This document shows positions 16,067 through 19,483 of a DNA stretch of 19,483 bases, in pieces. This DNA comes from CAZTME01 sp964614795. Lineage in GTDB: Bacteria; Patescibacteriota; Microgenomatia; UBA1400; PJMF01. The first letter of the stretch is position 1, and each line of letters starts with the position of its first letter. Both the position numbers and the translations under genes were made by a program. The notes beneath the pieces are model-generated. The model searched no databases. It had not been told where the DNA came from and saw only the letters and a program-made list of their open reading frames with translations. Location of the stretch: contig CAZTME010000010.1 in NCBI GenBank assembly GCA_964614795.1, positions 1-19,483 on the forward strand. Reading direction: 5' to 3'.

Positions 16067-17098
16067 ATGATATTTCGCGCTCTCACTGAAGAAGAAAAAA
16101 CCCAATATAACCAAGTGGTGGCTCATCCGCTTCAATCTTGGGAATGGGGAGAGTTTAGAAAAAAAACCGGAGTTCAAGTTGAAAGAGTTGGAGCATTCCA
16201 TAATGGCAAGCTAATTAGTGCGGTTCAAGTTACTTTTCATCAAATACCTATTTTAGGTCGAGTGCTTGGTTATTTTCCCAGAGGACCAATGCCAGATGAA
16301 GAACAATTGGCCATTCTTAAACAAATTGGCGAAAAACACAATGCCTTGTTTATTAAATTGGAACCAAATGTGGCAAGATCAATTAATTCCATCTCCGGTA
16401 ACGACACAATCATTAAGTATCTCGCCGAGCAACAAGCGCTACCAGGCAGACCACTTTTTACGAAATACTCATTCCAACTAGATTTAACTAAACCTGAGGA
16501 AGAATTATTTGCCAATTTGCACAGCAAAACTCGCTACAATGTTAATTTAGCCAGAAGAAAAGGCGTGCAAATTTTTGAAAACACTTCCCAACAAGGCATG
16601 GAAACATACATTGAAATTCTAGGCGAAACAACTAAACGACAAGGTTTTTATGCCCACACACCGGAATATTTTCGTACGATGTGGAGCACTATTGGAAAAT
16701 CTGGCATGATAAGAATTTTTGAAGCTCATTATGACAATACAGTACTGGCCAGTTGGATTGTTTTTGTTTTCAATAATGTTCTTTATTATCCTTATGGCGC
16801 TTCACGAAATTTATATCGTGAAGTCATGGCTAGCAACTTAATGATGTGGGAAATGATTAGATTTGGCCAAGCCATGGACTGTAATTTATTTGACATGTGG
16901 GGTGCTTTACCTCCAGATGCACCCAAATCCCATCGTTGGTATGGCTTCCACAAATTCAAAGCGGGCTACGGTGCTAATCACGTGGAATTTTTAGGTACAT
17001 TTGATTTAATTCTAGACCCTCCTCAATATCAGTTGTATAAAATTGGTGAATCAATTCGTTGGCAGTGGCTACGATTGCGCACCAAATTTTCAAAGTAA
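16067..17098 (+). CDS. FemAB/FemX-type peptidoglycan bridge aminoacyltransferase
   Basis: A 343-residue protein of the FemAB family, which uses aminoacyl-tRNA to add residues to the peptide stem of the peptidoglycan precursor lipid II at the inner face of the membrane. Seen: HPLQSWEWGEFRKKTG near the N-terminus, the classical FemAB opening; GYFPRGPMPDEEQ; FSKYSFQLDL-type strand (TKYSFQLDL); LHSKTRYNVNLARRKGV, the conserved K-x-R-Y-N-x-x-x-A-x-[RK]-x-G segment; and near the C-terminus LFDMWGALP and HRWYGFHKFKAGYG. This is the two-GNAT-subdomain pattern without a long coiled-coil arm. The TAAACT at 16055-16060 lies 6 nt before the ATG and no Shine-Dalgarno is present, so it may have an internal leaderless promoter as well as readthrough from uvrD. 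The amino acid added is unknown. Confidence 0.88.
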   Translation: MIFRALTEEEKTQYNQVVAHPLQSWEWGEFRKKTGVQVERVGAFHNGKLISAVQVTFHQIPILGRVLGYFPRGPMPDEEQLAILKQIGEKHNALFIKLEPNVARSINSISGNDTIIKYLAEQQALPGRPLFTKYSFQLDLTKPEEELFANLHSKTRYNVNLARRKGVQIFENTSQQGMETYIEILGETTKRQGFYAHTPEYFRTMWSTIGKSGMIRIFEAHYDNTVLASWIVFVFNNVLYYPYGASRNLYREVMASNLMMWEMIRFGQAMDCNLFDMWGALPPDAPKSHRWYGFHKFKAGYGANHVEFLGTFDLILDPPQYQLYKIGESIRWQWLRLRTKFSK

Positions 17099-17118
17099 TA
17101 TAAAAATAGAAGGATCAT

Positions 17119-17859
17119 ATGTCCAGCACTCGCTTTTCCAGAATTTTGCTTAAAGTTGGTGGAGAATCATTACTTGGGGAAAGAGAGTATGGCATAGATG
17201 CGGACGCGGCATTAAAAGTGGCTCAACAAATAAAACAAATCTATGTTCATCATGTGCAAATCGCTTTAGTTATGGGTGGAGGCAATATTTTTCGAGGTCT
17301 TGCCGGCTCAAAAAAAGGTATTGATCGAGCCACTGCCGATTATATGGGCATGTTGGCCACCGTCATGAATGGTTTAGCCCTTCAGGATGCTCTTGAAAAA
17401 GTTGGCGTTCCCACCAGAGTTCAGTCCGCCTTGCAAATGCCCGCTGTAGCGGAAAGTTTCGTGCGTCGCCGAGCAATTCGTCACATGGAGAAGGGTAGAG
17501 TGGTAATTTTAGTGGCCGGCACCGGCGTGCCCTACGTCACCACCGACACCGGCGCTTCTCTTCACGCTCTGGAATTACATTGTGACGTTTTAATGAAAGC
17601 GACCAAAGTTGATGGCATTTTTGATAAAGATCCAATGAAATTCCCGGGCGCAAAGCGATATAAAACAATGAATTTTAAAGATGTGATTGCTAAAGATGGT
17701 ATTGAGGTCATGGATACGGCAGCCCTAGCTATGTGTCAAGAAAATAACATGTCGGTGATGATTTTTGAATTATTTAAAGGCAATAATTTAGAAAAAGCCA
17801 TAAAAGGTGAAGATGTTGGCACTCTAGTCAATAATGAAGTGGAAACAGTCTTCGCTTAA
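17119..17859 (+). CDS. pyrH: UMP kinase
   Basis: Phosphorylates UMP to UDP, feeding all pyrimidine nucleotides; hexameric, amino-acid-kinase fold. Seen: RILLKVGGESLLG (phosphate-binding Lys and Gly loop), ALVMGGGNIFRG, DRATADYMGMLATVMNGLALQDALE, the TDTGASL segment, the DGIFDKDP motif and EVMDTAALAMCQEN. Length 246 is typical. The usual GTGNP-F motif reads GTGVPYVTTDT, with Asn replaced by Val, a mild departure at the nucleotide site. Unlike most of its neighbours it has a clear Shine-Dalgarno, AGAAGGA (17108-17114), 4 nt before the ATG, as expected for an internal operon gene. In most bacteria pyrH sits with tsf/frr; here it follows uvrD and a femAB-like gene. Confidence 0.96.
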   Translation: MSSTRFSRILLKVGGESLLGEREYGIDADAALKVAQQIKQIYVHHVQIALVMGGGNIFRGLAGSKKGIDRATADYMGMLATVMNGLALQDALEKVGVPTRVQSALQMPAVAESFVRRRAIRHMEKGRVVILVAGTGVPYVTTDTGASLHALELHCDVLMKATKVDGIFDKDPMKFPGAKRYKTMNFKDVIAKDGIEVMDTAALAMCQENNMSVMIFELFKGNNLEKAIKGEDVGTLVNNEVETVFA

Positions 17860-17932
17860 AAAAACCAAATCTGGAAAAAAACTCTTTTTAGTGTCAGAAT
17901 GATCAGATAATAAAAATAGTATTAGCCTATTT

Positions 17933-17954
17933 ATTTGTCATTATTGTGACAAAT
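17933..17954. promoter_or_regulatory. Inverted repeat upstream of gap, possible operator
   Basis: ATTTGTCA (17933-17940), 6 nt, then TGACAAAT (17947-17954) form a perfect 8-bp inverted repeat 19 nt before the gap ATG. The right side, TTATTGTGACAAATTTAATA, closely resembles 801-822 and looks like a diverged copy of the recurrent GCGACAARTCTAAT motif. The repeat lies just before the Shine-Dalgarno (GAAGGA, 17963-17968), so it could act as an operator or as an mRNA hairpin. A -10-like GATAAT is at 17906-17911. Confidence 0.55.
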
Positions 17955-17973
17955 TTAATAATGAAGGATAGAT

Positions 17974-19014
17974 ATGCAAAATTTTGGCATTAATGGTTTT
18001 GGCAGAATCGGAAGGACGGCCACCAGAGTTTGGTGGCTTTATCATCAATCGGAGTTAAATCTGGCCGTCATAAATACATCCGGCTCTATGGATGTGGAAG
18101 ATTGGGCGCATTTACTTCAGTATGATAGCAATTATGGAAAATTCCCAATTGAAATCAAAGCTGAAAAACTTCGATCTTGCAAAGAAGCCACTCCTGAGAA
18201 TCCGGAAATTGGTTATTTGTATTTAAATGAAAAAAAAATCATCATTACCGCACAACGGGATCCTTCTTTATTACCATGGGCAAAATATGGAATCGAAACG
18301 GTTATTGAGTCAACAGGTGTTTTCACTTCGCAAGAAAAAGCCAGCTTGCATTTACAAGCCGGTGCCAAAAGAGTAATTATCAGTGCTCCGGCAACCGGAG
18401 AAGGCATTAGCACTGGAGTAATTGGGGTAAATGTTTTAGATGCTCAAAATCCAATTCGTTCCAATGCCAGTTGCACCACAAATTGTGTTGCGCCTGTCAC
18501 CGCAATTATTGAGGAATTTATCGGTATTGAAAAAGCCATGCTCACTACCGTTCACTCATACACGGATGATCAAAATGTTCACGACAACTCACACAAAGAC
18601 ATGCGTCGAGCCAGAGCGGCAGGATTAAATATTGTTCCCACTACTACGGGAGCCGCCAAAGCGGTTGGACTGGTTTTACCAAGCATTAAAGGTAAATTCG
18701 ATGGTTTGGCAATTAGAGTACCCACGCCAACAGGATCGCTTTCCGACATGGTTTTTTTAACGAAAAGAGAAACAAGTGTTGAAGAAGTCAATGAGTTACT
18801 AACTCAAGCTTCACAGAGTGATCGTTGGCGAGGAATCTTGGCAGTTACTACAGCACCGCTAGTTTCCAGCGACATCAAAGGTAGAAGAGAATCATCAATT
18901 GTTGATCTGGATCTAACGAATGTGGTTGGAGGCAACTTGGTTAAAATAGTGGCTTGGTATGACAACGAATTTGGTTACTGCAACAGATTAATTGAACAGG
19001 TTTTTGCACCCTGA
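17974..19014 (+). CDS. gap: Glyceraldehyde-3-phosphate dehydrogenase, type I
   Basis: Oxidises glyceraldehyde 3-phosphate to 1,3-bisphosphoglycerate in glycolysis. Seen: Rossmann start GINGFGRIGR (5-14), catalytic SNASCTTNC with Cys167, His194 in TTVHSYTDDQ, the S-loop RARAAGLNIVPTTTGAAKAVG, RVPTPTGSL, and the C-terminal WYDNEFGYCNR. Length 346 is slightly above the usual 330-340. The residue after the second strand, normally Asp32 in IND that binds the NAD ribose hydroxyls, is Thr35 here (INTSG), which may relax or switch specificity towards NADP. Translation uses a clear Shine-Dalgarno, GAAGGA (17963-17968), 5 nt before the ATG. It lies 114 nt after pyrH behind an inverted repeat and probably has its own promoter. 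tpiA is about 4 kb upstream on the other strand. Confidence 0.96.
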   Translation: MQNFGINGFGRIGRTATRVWWLYHQSELNLAVINTSGSMDVEDWAHLLQYDSNYGKFPIEIKAEKLRSCKEATPENPEIGYLYLNEKKIIITAQRDPSLLPWAKYGIETVIESTGVFTSQEKASLHLQAGAKRVIISAPATGEGISTGVIGVNVLDAQNPIRSNASCTTNCVAPVTAIIEEFIGIEKAMLTTVHSYTDDQNVHDNSHKDMRRARAAGLNIVPTTTGAAKAVGLVLPSIKGKFDGLAIRVPTPTGSLSDMVFLTKRETSVEEVNELLTQASQSDRWRGILAVTTAPLVSSDIKGRRESSIVDLDLTNVVGGNLVKIVAWYDNEFGYCNRLIEQVFAP

Positions 19015-19070
19015 TCCAGCATAAAGGCTTCTACACTTAATCCTACACTTTTTGTCTATGCTAATAGCTT

Positions 19071-19483
19071 ATGTTAGCGAAAACTTACAGTGCTTCTTTA
19101 CTGGGTTTAGAGGCAACCATTATTGAAGTAGAGGTGGATGCCACCATTGGCATTCCCAACTTGGTGGTAATTGGTTTGGCCACCAAAGAAATTGAAGAGG
19201 CTAAAGAAAGAATAAATTCAGCTTTGCAACATTGCCAAATTCCTCTCAAATCTCAACGTATTGTGGTTAACTTGGCACCCGCCGATTTAAAAAAAAGTGG
19301 TTCTGGATTTGAATTGGCAATTGCCACCGCACTGTTGATTCATTACGAATATATTTTGCCTCTTCCAAAAAAAACCCTGATTTTTGGCGAACTATCTTTA
19401 GATGGCGCGCTCAAACCAATCAAAGGAGCTTTGCCTTTAGTTCTGGCGGCCAAAAATCAAGGCTTTGAACACGTAATAATCCC
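19071..19483 (+). CDS. YifB/ComM-family Mg-chelatase-like AAA+ protein, N-terminal part (runs off the window)
   Basis: The first 137 codons of an open frame cut by the window edge. The protein starts MLAKTYSASLLGLEA and contains IEVEVDATIGIPNLVVIGL, AKERINSAL, RIVVNLAPADLKKSG, FELAIATALL and FGELSLDGALKPIKGALP. These are the hallmarks of the N-terminal S5/Lon-like domain of YifB/ComM, which precedes an AAA+ Mg-chelatase-like domain. ComM proteins act as branch-migration helicases in natural transformation. The upstream spacer (19015-19070) has CTACACTT twice, 12 bp apart (19031-19038, 19043-19050), and no Shine-Dalgarno; TATGCT (19057-19062) or TAATAG (19062-19067) could be a -10 for a near-leaderless mRNA. 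The ATPase part is not visible, so completeness cannot be judged. Confidence 0.9.
   Translation, partial: MLAKTYSASLLGLEATIIEVEVDATIGIPNLVVIGLATKEIEEAKERINSALQHCQIPLKSQRIVVNLAPADLKKSGSGFELAIATALLIHYEYILPLPKKTLIFGELSLDGALKPIKGALPLVLAAKNQGFEHVII

Overview
The window looks like chromosomal core-genome DNA from an AT-rich bacterium of the Candidate Phyla Radiation (Patescibacteria); Microgenomates (OP11) is my best guess, at low confidence. The basis is a divergent 16S rRNA with changes at normally invariant positions, compact genes separated by AT-rich spacers, a secreted protein with a Pro/Thr linker and dockerin-like tail, a PEGA/SH3 lipoprotein, and many starts without a Shine-Dalgarno sequence. 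UGA acts as a normal stop (uvrD, gap and the second GT-C-like gene all end in TGA), so the UGA=Gly code of Gracilibacteria/Absconditabacteria does not apply.

Layout. 1-612: 3' part of 16S rRNA, then a strong intrinsic terminator at 733-763. No 23S or 5S follows in the remaining 18.9 kb, and the only tRNA-Ile(GAU) lies 4.9 kb downstream, so the rRNA operon appears broken up. 913-2787: GT-C-type membrane glycosyltransferase. 2843-5398: ClpB disaggregase behind a degenerate CIRCE operator. 5464-5540: tRNA-Ile(GAU). 5775-7304 (minus): secreted endonuclease/exonuclease/phosphatase-fold protein with a dockerin-like tail. 7773-10211: Lon protease behind a near-perfect CIRCE element, but cut by one in-frame TAA after the N-terminal domain. 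10355-13319: PEGA/SH3 lipoprotein and a second polytopic GT-C-like protein. 13299-13991 (minus): triosephosphate isomerase. 14121-17859: uvrD/pcrA-like helicase, a FemAB-type aminoacyltransferase and UMP kinase (pyrH). 17974-19014: GAPDH. 19071 to the edge: start of a YifB/ComM-family gene.

How it fits together. ClpB and Lon appear to form an HrcA/CIRCE heat-shock regulon. TpiA and GAPDH are adjacent steps of lower glycolysis. The GT-C proteins, FemAB, lipoprotein and secreted EEP protein are cell-surface functions. Two signals cut across the genes. First, several genes have a -10-like hexamer only 5-10 nt before the start codon and no Shine-Dalgarno, implying leaderless mRNAs, whereas pyrH and gap have clear Shine-Dalgarno sequences. 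Second, a motif close to GCGACAAGTCTAAT, in both orientations and often as inverted pairs, recurs in five separate intergenic regions, and I did not notice its 7-base core inside any gene. This motif family is the best candidate here for something undescribed.
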